This document shows positions 35,501 through 46,978 of a stretch of 64,000 nucleotides of DNA, one piece after another. Numbering within the stretch: position 1 is the first letter of the stretch; each line of letters starts with the position of its first letter. Source of the stretch: Chloranthus sessilifolius (taxonomy: Eukaryota > Streptophyta > Magnoliopsida > Chloranthales > Chloranthaceae); contig CM037587.1 in the NCBI GenBank assembly GCA_021018995.1, positions 12,468,866 through 12,532,865 on the forward strand. Direction: 5' to 3'. The position numbers and the translations under genes were made by a program. The notes beneath the pieces are model-generated. The model was not told the DNA's origin and did not search any database. It was given only the letters and a program-made list of their open reading frames with translations.

Positions 35501-36933
35501 TTCATCGAAAAGCTGACAATACCCGCCTACAAGGTAGCATGGACCGTTAAGAGAGAATTACCAGTCCTCCCCATGAGCACAGGACCAAATGAAGCAACGC
35601 TTCAAAAAATCACGTCAAGGCAGGGACTGCAGTCGCTACGTTTAGGTTTGAAAAATCACCAATCATTGATGGACAGCCATGGTATTTCGACATTTGTAAC
35701 TTCTTGAAGCATCAACATGTTCCTCCATATGCTACGAAGATCGAACAGAAGACTATAAGGAACCGATGATGAGTCTCTGTCTACTGATTCTGCATACTCG
35801 GTGAAATACTATACAAAGAGGCCTTCGCTAAAGGAGTACTGCTACGATGCATCACAACCACTGAAGGATAATACATTATCCAAGAAGTACACACCAGTAG
35901 ACAGAGACTCATCGACCAAATCATACGACAAGGCTACTTCTGGCCGACGATGATAAGAGACTGTCACCTCTACGTCGAAAACTACAAACAATGCCAAGAA
36001 CACGCCGCACTTATCAAAGCTCCATCAGTTGCATTGAACACTATGACCTCATCATGACCATTTTTGATGTGGGCCTTCGATATCGTCGGACCTTTAACAA
36101 ACACAATTGAGAACACTCACAAGCGTGCGTTTATACTTATGGCAATCGAATACTACACCAAATGGACAGAAGCTGAATCCTACGTCAAAATCACCGCTTC
36201 AACACTCGTGAGGTTTATCATTCAGAATATCATCACTAGGTTTGGAATACCCAGGATGTTTGTCACCAACAACGGACCATAGTTCATCGCAGAGAAGACG
36301 AAGAAGTTACGCAAGAAGTTCGGCATCGATCTATTCCACTCATCACCATTCTATCCTTGAAATGGACAAGCAGAAGCTACAAACAAAACACTGATTTGAA
36401 TTCTAAAATGCATAGTAGAGAGGAAAAATAGAGCCAACTGGCGCGAATGACTACCAGAAGCACTCTGAGCCTATAGGACCTCTATTCGTATGGCCACTAG
36501 CCAAACTCTCTACTTCCTTACCTATGGGATGGAGGCAGTCCTATCATATGAGATACAAGTACCATCCTCACAGATTCAACTTGATGATGAGAAATCCTTG
36601 GACGTGAGGAAAATTGCCCTACTCGCGCAGCTAGAGCAACTCGATGAAATACGACTAAGGGCAACTGATCACGCTCAGATATATCAGAGGAGAGTGGCTA
36701 GGGCTTATGATAAGAAAGTCCTCCAACAAAGCTTTAATATTGGAGAACTGGTTTTAAAGAAAATCATGCCTTCCAAGCACACCCATCCAAAAGAAAAATT
36801 GAAACCGAACTGGGAAGGCCCTTATGTTATAACAGCCGCATACCCTGAGAATGCATACAAACTGGCAAACCAAGGCAGGGAAGAACTCCCTAGCCCTTGG
36901 AACGCCATGTACCTTAGAAAATATTACCCTTAG
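35501..36933 (+). pseudogene. integrase, element B
   Basis: Inserts element DNA into the chromosome. The N-terminal zinc-binding region is at 35830-36010 (VHTSRQRLIDQIIRQGYFW, ...YKQCQEHAALIKAPS). The catalytic core has the first D in FDIVGPLTN (36071), the second catalytic position changed from D to N (FVTNNGP, 36262-36282) followed by a stop where Q is expected, and E in NGQAEATNK (36361). The open C-terminal part (36490-36933) contains QVPSSQIQLDDE, QLDEIRLRATDHAQ, NIGELVLKK, KLKPNWEGPYVI and ends NAMYLRKYYP then TAG, the usual end of gypsy integrases. Confidence 0.88.
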
Positions 36934-38501
36934 CCCTGTGATCATCATATCCCGCGATTAGATACTTATACTTACCGCCCCTTAATCACCACGTCCAGTT
37001 CATTGGTCGTACACCTTTAATTCTCAGAATATCCTTAAGACCTCCAATTTATCACCCACTTTCTCATTCAAGAAAATTGATTAAAGGATTAGTGACATAC
37101 CTAACCTCTTTCAAAAATCCAAGTAACATCCTTCCCCCGCCATTGGTGGGGACGTTAGAGCACAAAAAATAAAGATGCTAGGTTCAATCAAAACTCACCA
37201 TTCTTGTGTTAATAGGTTGCTTTAAATATATATATATATATATATATCCAAAAAAATTGAATGAGAGCAATACGACGAATGAACCAGTCAATGAGCTCAG
37301 GGAAGCATAAGCAGGCCATGAAGACATCTCTAGTAACTTTACTAGGAATGTATAAGCAAGCTGCGAGAGCATCCCTGATGTCCCCATACTACTAGATATC
37401 GTCGTAAGGTGGTGGGAGGAAGACAAACTCATGCTAACCATAGAATGTGAGATTTTGATGGTTACTCATCCCTTTTGGAAAGTGTTCAGTACAAGCTACT
37501 CCCCACATTACTGAGCCTTACCTCTCTTCCACTATTTTATTTTTTTGGACGATAAATCGAAAGCCTTTCAGGATACTCCTAGGAATGAAATCGAAAACCA
37601 GTGAATGACGACTGATGCAATCACTTACTGTATCTATCATACCCTCCCTAATAATAACCACAGGATAGGATGACCACCACCCAAAGGTAGGCCCCGGTAT
37701 ACAACTGACATAATCAAAATGACCTCCCCTGGTTCGATGACAGTATTGATGAACTTTTCTTCAAAACTAACTAACTAAATACCCATGGCTTCTTATAGAC
37801 CCAAAGTGCTCATCTAAAAACCAAAAAAAAAAGCTCCATTGCATCTAGACACTGGGGCATTTTTTTCAAAAGGAGAATCACCTTAGAAGCACCGACTTGC
37901 CCATAAAGAAGATGCATAGTAACGAAGTCACCATCCGGAGAATGCTACCGGAGATACTACACTGCCGATCCTACCATGCTCCTACACTAGGGCATTTTTT
38001 ATTATTTTAGTTATTTTCTTTTCCTGTTGCATTATTTTCATTTCCTAAAAAAAAAAGAGAGAAAAATAAAAGAAAAAAAAAAAGAAGAAAAAAAAAGAAC
38101 AGAGGGAGCATATATCCATCTTTTACTACCAGACCCCAGTCTGAGACACTCGCCCCCCTTGACAACTAGCAAGGGGGAGAATAAAAATTATTGATAGCCT
38201 TGTCAATATGCAGATACAAAGCAACCTTCAACCACCACCGGGCTAGCTCAGGAAGCATCCAAGTCCGGATGACAACTGACGTCACCAAAAGCGTAAGGCA
38301 AATGCAAGAGGTAACTAAAAGAAAAGGATCCAACACAAGTACATCTGAACTAAAAAACTTTTTTAAAAGATATACATATCAAAATTTTCTTTTACATCCA
38401 TCACGGGGGCATACCCCATGCATATATGATGAGCACGACACAAAAAATGATAATGATACAAAAGAAAGGGAAACTATACACCCCTATTCCCTACGCTGCT
38501 A
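36934..38501 (+). other. non-coding spacer after integrase
   Basis: No supported coding sequence. Contains a TA microsatellite (37227-37247) and purine-rich A-runs (38047-38100). The border between B-derived and F-derived DNA probably lies in this stretch or just beyond, but no E/F-type 5' LTR (TGTAGACACCCAAATTTGG) is present to mark it. Confidence 0.45.
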
Positions 38502-40805
38502 CTAGGATGGTCTCTCACTATCCCCAATATCATTAGCCCGGAGGTCCATACACTGATCCCCCGAAAACACAATCCCGACACTCGGAGTCAGCGAAACCTG
38601 TAGACAAGGAGGCCCCGCAACTGAACCCCCCTCACTTGCCTGATTAGTGGACCGCCTCGATCGAGAACGAGGAGGATACTCAGCAAGAAACTCCTAAATA
38701 ACAGAATCCTCACGAACATAATCTCTGACACAATCACGTGTCGTACAACGAGGCTGCCCAGGCCCTGGAACCCATAGCCCTCGACTCTGATCCAGCAAGC
38801 TGACCAACCATCCCGCTCACTCCTCGTCAGACGATACTGCAGCCGATCTATGGTCGCCTGCATCTCTGCCCCCGTCGTCCGATGTGCCACCTCCAATGCC
38901 TCAACCTGAGTCTCCCACGCAACCATCATCTCGACAAGCAGGTCCTCGCAGCTCTGCGTGTCCCCAAGGATCTGTCTCACCTCAGGAGTGGCACGCGCTC
39001 GTGCCCCCTCTAAGCGCGCCTCCTCAAGCTGACGAACCTATGTTACCACATCAAGTCAAAGAAAACCAATATATATATACAAATATTTGTGAGAAAATTT
39101 TTGAAAAGAAGAGAATCATACCAGATCCACCCTCTCTCCAGGAAGGCGCTCAATCGTCGCAGCAATCACTGGATCAGCAGGCGGCATAAAAGGAACAGCA
39201 AATGTGGGCAGCTCTAACGTAAACAAGCAGGTACATCAGAAAACACTACAAATATAATGACTATGACCATAATAACTAAGACATACCTAAGTAGGAATAG
39301 GAGTAGACGCTTGAGGAGGAGCCCCTAGAGCAGAGTCAAGAATGGCCTGCATAAAGATAACATTGACATATACAGGACTTGTCAGATACAGATAGTCAAA
39401 CATATGAAATAAATCACAAACAAACTACAAATCATACATGACTCTCTGAACGTAGAGAAACAGCAGTCGCCTCTCTCATCTAGAGATCCTTGGCAAGAAG
39501 GCGCTAAGAAGACATGACGCATGATATCAGCAAACCATAAACTACATAAGAATCTATAACTTAAGAGTCTAGAACATGTACCCAATGCTCTAGCTCGGCT
39601 CAGAGCTGAACCATTGCCGAATCCTCCCGACTTGAAGAAGCAACTGAAGACAGATCGAATGTCAGAGCAGAACCTCCAGCAGCGGCTAGCTCCGCTCTCT
39701 GCAAGTACCAAGCAACACATCAGATCTAATAAACAAAATAATTTGCCACTAAAATAAACACATTACCAACACTGACCAATCGATCAATCTTAGAATGTAA
39801 ACTAGTCGTCGCCTCTCAGTCAGTCAGCTACTGACTACGGTATGTCTCGAGCAATGCCGCTTGACAGGCAACCTCATTCTCTTTTTCAATCTGATAAATA
39901 AGAACTAAACATGACCATTAAACTAAGATGACTAGAGATAGAAATAAACCAAACTCGCAAACAAGTACACTCACCAAAGACCGCCGAGTCTCCGCCAGCT
40001 GAACTCGCAACTCATCCTCTGCTACCCTAGCCTGAGCAACCGAGCTAGCTAGGGAACGTAGCATCTCCTCATCACAATGAGGAGCGAACCCCGTCTGCTC
40101 CATCACCCTATGAAGAGCATCCAACACTCTGTTGATGCCCACAGTGAGATGTCCCTGCTCTAATGCGGCCAATCTCTCCCTCAACGCCGACGTTGACTCA
40201 GGACCGCCGACCGCGAAAGAACCACTCCCATGAAAGGGTCGCGTAAATAAGCGTCCATCGCCCAGCGTCCTGAACCACCTCGCGAACTCTCGGGCATTTG
40301 CCTCATCGCATGCCCCGGTCACCCTAGTACCCCCAGTCCTAAAATCCTCCATCTGAATAGCCATCTTCTTTGCAAAGTTTTGACCAGGGGGACCGGTCAT
40401 CCTCTTTGCCACTCTGTGGTGAATCTCTGGAGGGACTCCCTGAGCAAGCCCCAGCTATTGTACCACTCGAGATAGGTGGATCCTCTCCACCTTCTCAAAA
40501 CAATGGACCCATATGTCCACATCAAAGAAATCCTAGCCAGACTGAATCACTGGCACATCGGCATCCTCCCTAGCTGCATAAGGCCTCCAAATCACCTGTA
40601 AGCCAATAGGCAAACTTGTCAATAAATGCTGAAACTCAAGAAATAAAAGCACCAAACCGAGAAAATGTAATGACAATATAGAAAACACCTACATGCCCAA
40701 TGTGCATATCCTCAAATAGGCCATCCTCCACACATGCATCTGTGGAACTGTGAACGTAATCTCCATCGGGACCCATGGACGAAGAAAGGCCAAATGATCA
40801 TACGC
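38502..40805 (-). pseudogene. antisense gene: PMD C-terminal part plus coiled coils, multi-exon
   Basis: Minus-strand exons supported by splice sites and coding sense. 40805-40693: AYDHLAFLRPWVPMEITFTV. 40595-39975: VIWRPYAAREDADVP, then IWVHCFEKVERIHLSRVVQ, VAKRMTGPPGQNF and helical DEEMLRSLASSVAQARV. 39890-39767: IEKENEVACQAALLETYRSQ. 39698-39582: RAELAAAGGSALTFDLSS. Small exons near 39500-39440, 39345-39288 and 39215-39122 (PPADPVIAATIERLPGERV). Last exon 39039-38502, a coiled coil (ETQVEALEVAHRTTGAEMQ) ending in DIGDSERPS and a stop. The first two exons match the C-terminal end of PMD proteins; the rest is coiled coil. The N-terminal PMD core is missing. Stops (in QL-AELEHWV, VVQ-LGL, SG-DFF) and a frame change near 38800 show decay. 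Confidence 0.68.
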
Positions 40806-41136
40806 CTAAAACTAGAGAGCAGAAAAAAAGAGAAATGATGAATAGCTGCTACGACCAAAAGAGCAAAAATAAATAATAAAACCAAAAATAGATCTGTATA
40901 GATGTATATAATAAACTACCTTTTGCACCACTTACACCATGCCCCAAAAAAAAAAAAAAAAAATTCGGTGTAATGACTAACTTGTTTTCTTTTTTACAAG
41001 TATAAAATAAAAACAACCAAAACATAAAGAAAATATATATACCAAAAAAAAATGTGTGTGTATCTGTAAAGGGATTTTTTACACCCCTTTTCTGTGTATC
41101 TAATCTGTGCAAAAAGTTCTGTGTGCGGGAAGGAGC

Positions 41137-42601
41137 TAGAGACCCAGCTCGCGCTTCAAAGCGCTAATCTCAGCATGAAGGTCATCTTCCCGGACATTCC
41201 GTTCAGTCAGCCAACGACCATGCAAGCTCTTAAACCTCTTCCGAGAAGAATCAGCGGCTCTACAAGCGACACTCAGTGACCCCTTCAAACGGAGGACCTC
41301 ACTCTCTGCTGTTTCTGCTCTAATCTTTTCATGTGCTGAAAGTTCATGCAAGATCCTCTTCTCGTCCACCAGTAATGCGATGCAGGCTCAGAGTGTCGTC
41401 TCTTTCGTTAACCAAGGGCCCCCAGTGTTACTAATCTCTGACAAATCTGGACCATCGGCAGCAGGCCGCTCAGTCAACAGCCAGGCCTCGTACTCAGGAG
41501 AAGTCCTAACCGAGTCTCCGTGCTCAATATCACACATCAGCGTTGACTGAGGCGTCTCCCAAAGAGCAGCAATCCGATCTATGTCCCCAGAGGACCCCCT
41601 AGAAAAGATCAAATCACATAAAGGGGGTCTGGCCTCATAAGGCACCTGCTGAGTGCAGTCGAACTAACGCAACACCCAAGGAGGGTGATGCCCTGGTGAT
41701 CTCTACTACGAATTATCGGGAAGGTCCGGTCCAGCCAAGGAAGTCTCCATGTCAGCTCGATATCGATCAACCAAAGTTTCAGAGCTGACATATCGCCCTG
41801 GGGGAGCAAGTGGCATCTACCCAAAAAACATTGGACCACCTCACCTCGGGAAATATAAAAATGGGGCACGGGCACCAAAATAGCAAAATGCTCACCCAAC
41901 CAGACCTGAAGCAACAAGGGGCATCCCTGAAGGCTCTCCACCTTACCCAAAGCAAAGGAATCAAGGCATCAGTACAGCTCAGCAAGCACTAAATGCATCA
42001 TGGACCGGCCCACCTCCAGCTCCGCCAAAATATCACAAACTTCCAATGAGAAGCTCTCTCCCCCGGTGAAGAAAAGAATTTCGGAAATGAGACCGAGTGC
42101 CAAAGCTTTCACGTTAAAAACATTCCTAACCGGCAATTTTCGGAGGCTTTTGTCACCAAAAAGTTCTTTGAGGAATTTTAGCAAACGCCTTGTGGACCCC
42201 CCAATGAGACTTTTCTCATACTCGGATTTCTTCAAACTGAGAGTACGGTGAACGGATTTGGAATAGCCCGGCCGAGGCGTGACTCTTGCAAGGCCCCTGT
42301 GAAGCTTCAGGCCAGAGAGATTAGATAGCTCCTCAAGAGTTGGGGTTAGCTCTTGCTTCCCAAAATGAAATATGTGGAAGTTCACATCCCAAAATGAAGC
42401 GACAGCATGAAGAAGTTTCCACCGGAGGGGAACCTCTAGGAAGGAAGGAAGGCGAGATAGCCCAAGGCGCTCTAAGTCGGTGAGCTCACTCCCATTCAAG
42501 CTCCCAAACCAGGCCGTTAAAAATTTGGGCCCCAAGCCCATCAAGGGGGGCAAATTGGCTCCGGGCCCTCCGCGTAAGGGAGGGCTGGAAAGAGGGTGCA
42601 T
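41137..42601 (-). pseudogene. antisense DUF7745-like gene, intronless
   Basis: One nearly continuous minus-strand frame of about 490 codons with the first ATG at 42601 (a non-ATG open stretch extends to 42700). The N-terminal globular part reads LHAVASFWDVNFHIFHFGKQ, then ELTPTLEELSNLSGLKL, then CPLLLQVWLGEHFAILVP: the pattern of DUF7745, a domain common in plant retroelement-linked proteins and reminiscent of PMD. The C-terminal coiled coil (41369-41137) reads ILHELSAHEKIRAETAESEV and ends LKRELGL then a stop. Breaks: TGA at 41971 (LAELY-CLD), a frame change near 41640, and TGA near 41387. A palindrome cluster and a TATATACAT stretch lie just upstream (42723-42896), so it may have had its own promoter. 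Confidence 0.72.
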
Positions 42602-42745
42602 GAACGTACAGGGATCTTTTAAGAGGATAAAAATCGATGTATGATGATGGACCCGCCTTGAGAAAAAGCAAGGGTAAAAAGAACCAGTCAAAGAGACCAA
42701 GTCAAAACAAAAAGAGCTAATGTATATATGGAGTTAAACTCGAAT

Positions 42746-42896
42746 CTATTAGTTGCGCTGCATTTCAAATTGTCTTGCCTGGCACAACTATTAGTTGCGC
42801 CAGCACAAATTGGCCCTTTCTTTTGCCTGGCGCAACTATTAGTTGCGCTAGCACAAATTAGCCAAGGTCTGACCTGGCACAACTATTAGTTGCGCC
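42746..42896. repeat. palindrome cluster upstream of the DUF7745-like gene
   Basis: Three clear 21-bp dyads at 42781-42801, 42829-42849 and 42876-42896, plus a partial one at 42746-42759. The best copy pairs GGCGCAACTA with TAGTTGCGCT; the others have a CpG changed to CA in the left arm. Starts are spaced 48 and 47 bp, as in E. They lie 145-295 bp upstream of the ATG. Confidence 0.88.
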
Positions 42897-43273
42897 ACAC
42901 TCCGAGCTCCCCCTCTCCAGCCATTTTAGGACCTAACTAGGGGACTTACACCCCTTCTTGTTTGTTTCACACACCCTGTTCATTTAACAACTGGGCATTT
43001 GTTTTGTTTATTCATGTCCAGGACTAGTCCTACATCAAGGCATGCAACCCAAGGGTCACTTTCCAAGAACATTTTGGGCCAACACATCCTGTAGAGAAAC
43101 AGATCCAATACCAAGAAAATCGAGGCATAAAATCAAAGCAGAACTATCTTCCAAAAAATGATAAAAATAAAATTTTGTTTTCAAAGTACCACATCAACCA
43201 TCCTCCAAATTGTTTAAACAGATCCAAATCAAAAAGTACTGAGTTTTTCAAAAAAAGGAAGGAAACTAAAAGC
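42897..43273. other. intergenic stretch between antisense genes
   Basis: Region between the 3' end of the antisense PMD gene and the palindromes of the DUF7745-like gene. I see no coding sequence or strong motif. Confidence 0.4.
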
Positions 43274-45740
43274 CTATTCCTGGCTGGCGCCCTTTGACTT
43301 CTTGCGACGACGAGAAGAACTCTAAAAAGTTTGCATGTCCTCCACCCTAGACCACGCTTGCGAGATCCTGCTGAGCAAGGAGCGCGATTCCTTAGCATGA
43401 GCACACTGCGAAGCACAAACCAAAGTCAGAAGTCAGGGTCAGTTAAAGGGCACATGATGATAAAAGGAATAAAGAGGAATATAACAGCAAGGCACTCACC
43501 GTCTCAACCTCCCTAAGCTCCGCCAAGTGACGATGGTATGACGCATACTCCATGGCCGAGCTGAAGTCTTATATTCAGAACAATGCAACATCAAAGGTCA
43601 GGACAACCCTGAAAGCGTGTGCAGAAAGAAACCGAAATGAAAGGAGATTGGGCCATCAAAGGACTTACCCCTGGGACCACCTCAGGAGGGGGAACGCGAG
43701 CCGCTTCGACAGAGAGTCGTGCCTGCTGATCCACATTAGCGCAGAGGCTCGAAAGGAAGCTATCATCAAGGCATTAGAAGGTCCCATAGACTAGGGAGGG
43801 GTCACCAGTAGGGATACCAGCGTGAGAAGTCCCCGACGGACTAGCACCCGGCGAGCCCTCACCCGAGAGACCCGCACCAGATAGACCAACTCCAGAGGGA
43901 TCCACCCCTAACGTATCAGCCGCACTGGGTTTACCTTCACCATCCGAATCATCCCCTGGGGCGAACTGTGAACAAAATAAAGATCCACTTAGAGGGGAGC
44001 AAAAGCAAAAAAAAAAAGGAGAAAAGGAGCTAATCCAAGCCAAGACAAATTACCTAACCCAGCGGGCTGCCAAATGTCAGAAAATTGGCGCTGGAAATAA
44101 AGCACAGCAAGATGAACCGATGGGGCAGGCACTCATACCAAAGGTGATAGTCCCCGGGCATGTGAAGGGCATGAATAGGGAGCCCATTATTGAAGAAGGC
44201 CGTTGTGAGCTCCTCGATACTGCCAACAGGATACCAGACATCCGCTGGAGGGTCCACGGGTATGGAATAATAGCCCTGAAACTGATGCACCACTCGCTCT
44301 CCCAAATAATAAAATTTGGCCCACGCTCCGTAGAAGAACACAACGCGGCGATTATTGAATAAGCGGGAGGCACCTACAGCTGCCCGGTCCCAGAAGGGGG
44401 ATGCAAGGTACGGATCAGGGAGGATCTGCTCAAATCAAAAAAGGAGAGAAACCAAGCAACCAACATCTCAGTCAAAGAAAATTTCTAAGCTAAAAATGAA
44501 CAAAGGTTGAGAAAAGAGAGGAGAGTTGTTACCTGCTCGGGGACCATCAAATCATGTTGGGACCGTAGGCCCATTTCCAGATGCTTTAGGCCCACGTCAC
44601 GGCGTCGAGCCTGATGCCAGTTGCTGAACAGGGGATAGGTGAGCGCCTCCGAGAAAAGGAGCGGGCGCCCGGGGTGGAAGTAGTGGTATCCCCATACCTA
44701 AAGAGACAAGCACATAAGAGCAGGTCAATAGCACATACAGGTCATGCAAAAAATGTATATATGATGTGGATGAGGGCAAAGAGATGCGAAATTACCTCCA
44801 AGGCGGCCCAAAAACCCACAGCAGACTTCGAATCCCCGATCGTAACCCGAGATAAATTATACATCAGCCACGCATACCCTGCTCCTCCCCTATCATGCCT
44901 AGGGACGTCACCCCAATTGTCCATCATGCTCAATAGGGCCAAGCTAACTTGGCCCCTGCTAGCATTTGTGAAAAGGGTCTTGCCCAGCAGGAGTAGGAAC
45001 GTGATGCGAGCTAAGACGATCGCCCTCTCTGGTGTGATGTAGAGCACCCTATCTGGCTGACCTAAGTCCACCAACTCATCAGCAGAAAAAAGGGAGGTCA
45101 GCCAGGACATCTTGACCTCTGTGCCATGGGTCTGCCTGTGAGGAGGATAGGCCCCAATCAGTCGAATAATGTCCTCCCAGCTCGGTACCGAGAGATCGGA
45201 TATCGGGATCCCCCCAATCCTAATACCGGTAATCATGGCCCAATCGACTGGCGTCAACGTCATCTCGGCGTACGGCATGTGGAATGTCATGGTCTCAGGG
45301 CGAAACCTCTCAATCAGGGCCTTCAAATAGGCAGCATTGGCCCTCATGGTGGGACAAGACAGGAACTCCCCAAAGCCCACCTACTCCAACAAGACCTTCA
45401 CTACGGGGGGGCGTAGAGGTAGAACTCATGAAAGTCAAACCACCCCCGTGAAACACAATATTGGGCAAGTCCTGCACCCAAAGGAAATGCACATCAGGTC
45501 AAAGAGGCAAAAAGAGAGAATGCATAACGGAAATAAATTGAACCTTTCGTCTACCTTGCCCGCTATCCCAAAGTTAGAAATATGAGTGTGTTGTTGGTGA
45601 AGGAGGCCGACCCAGGCGGCCTCACCTTGCATCTCGAGCCATGGGCCCGCTCTCCATTCCACCCAGACAAACTCCTCCCCCCGCGGGCCACGAACAATCT
45701 CGGGTCCCTCCTCAGGAATGTGCTCATCACCGCCTGACAT
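43274..45740 (-). pseudogene. antisense plant mobile domain (PMD) gene, seven exons
   Basis: Multi-exon gene opposite to the retrotransposon sense. Exons inferred from GT-AG sites: 45740-45555 (MSGGDEHIPEEGPEIVRG..., donor AAG/GTAGAC), 45471-44796, 44697-44533 (HPGRPLLFSEALTYPL), 44425-44054 (FYGAWAKFYYLGERVVHQFQ), 43975-43669 (Gly/Ser-rich), 43570-43500 and 43405-43274 (ends in a basic SSSRRKKSKGASQE). Exon 2 holds the PMD core: RFRPETMTFHMPYAEMTLTP, DWAMITGIRIGG, SWLTSLFSADELVDLGQPDR. The joined length would be about 635 residues. Damage: one-base frame problem and a stop in the first 100 bases of exon 2, TAA near 43775, TAG at 43324. The basic tail could be a nuclear signal. PMD proteins of the MAIN/MAIL group are nuclear and act in silencing and genome stability; the role of TE-borne copies is not established. 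Confidence 0.85.
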
Positions 45741-46438
45741 ACTAGGGCAACAAGGCAATCACAGCTGGTCAAGTACAAAGATACAGGTACAACTTTGTTC
45801 TTTCAAAAACAACAAAAAGAAACCCCTTTACTTTGCTTTGTTCTTTCAAAAAAAAAAACAACAAAAAACAACAACTACAAGAAACCCCTTTACTTTGCTT
45901 CGATCTTTCAAAAACAAAAAAAAACAACAAAAACAAAACAAAACAAAATCTTTTACTTTGTTTAAACAAAAAAGGGGAGGAAGAAACAAGAAAAGAAAAA
46001 AAAAAAACCCTATATGTTTCAAAACAAAAAAAATCCCTTTCTTCTATGCTCCTAAAAAATTCAAAAACCAAAAAAAAAAAGAGAAGCCTTTCATTTATAA
46101 AACCAAATAAAAAATCCTTACTATTAGAAAAGAAAAAAAACAACCACAAAAATAATAAAAAATGTCATTGTTGTTTTTCCCAAACAAATAAAATCTCTTA
46201 ATTTTAAGAGAAGTCAAAAATCATTTCCTTAATTTTCAAAAAAAAAAAGAGACCGAAAATCCCTTCTTCTTTCTAATTTAGTGTTCAAAAAAAAAAGAGG
46301 AAAAAAAAAAAAACCAAAAATCCAATATATGCAAAACAAAAATACAAAAAAAGAATAGAAAAGAAAAAAATATATAACAAAAATAAAGTCCATTCTATAT
46401 ACACAAATAAAAATAAACAAAAATAATAATAATAATAA

Positions 46439-46469
<31 letters not shown>

Positions 46470-46860
46470 TTAGGCACCAACAAATTCCACAAAATAACAA
46501 AAATAGGGCACCATTCATGAAAAATTGCCAACATATCATCAATAAACAAGCATACAATGAAGATAAACCATTATTCATCAAAGAATGCAAGATCATAGCA
46601 ATATTTATAAGAAAAAGCAAGAGAAATCAAAGGAAGTAAGTCTTAATGGTTACCTTTTGAGAGAAGATGGATCTCTGATATAGCGTAAGCCGACACTTGA
46701 TCCACGCAAGCAGGACAACGGCAATGAGGTACGCAAAGAGGCGATGAAAGAAAACCCTAGGAAGAGGCAGTTTTCAATTTCAAAGGAGGAGGGGGAGAAA
46801 AATTTGAAACAAAGCCCCCCCAGCCCGAACTCGGGCTGTTTAAATTCCCCTAGCCAAGCC
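45741..46860 (-). other. 5' leader of antisense PMD gene: UTR exon and T-rich intron
   Basis: No coding signal. A leader exon (about 46800-46652) contains AGGGTTTTC (telo-box-like) and ends TCAAAAG/GTAACC, the same donor as in E. The intron to 45741 is dominated on the plus strand by A-rich repeats, including three imperfect 50-70 bp units with CCTTTACTTTGCTT and TCTTTCAAAAA (45790-45960) and an AT/AC run at 46439-46470. It ends in TTGCCCTAG, an acceptor one base before the ATG. Confidence 0.6.
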
Positions 46861-46861
46861 T

Positions 46862-46978
46862 GGCGCAACTAATAGTTGCGCCAGGCAAAATTCTGCCCTC
46901 CTTTTGCTTGGCGCAACTATTATTTCCGCCAGGCTATTTTGAGGCTTCCAGTGGCCTGGCGCAACTAATAGTTACACC
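46862..46978. repeat. palindrome cluster upstream of antisense PMD gene (F)
   Basis: Copies at 46862-46882 (perfect arms GGCGCAACTA and TAGTTGCGCC), 46910-46930 and 46958-46978. Spacing is exactly 48 bp between starts. The cluster is immediately upstream of the inferred transcript start, the same arrangement as 1390-1506 in E. Confidence 0.9.

Noticed and set aside
45769-46620. Minus-strand Phe/Leu-rich and plus-strand Lys-rich open frames
   Set aside because: Low-complexity A/T-rich leader intron; composition alone explains the open frames.
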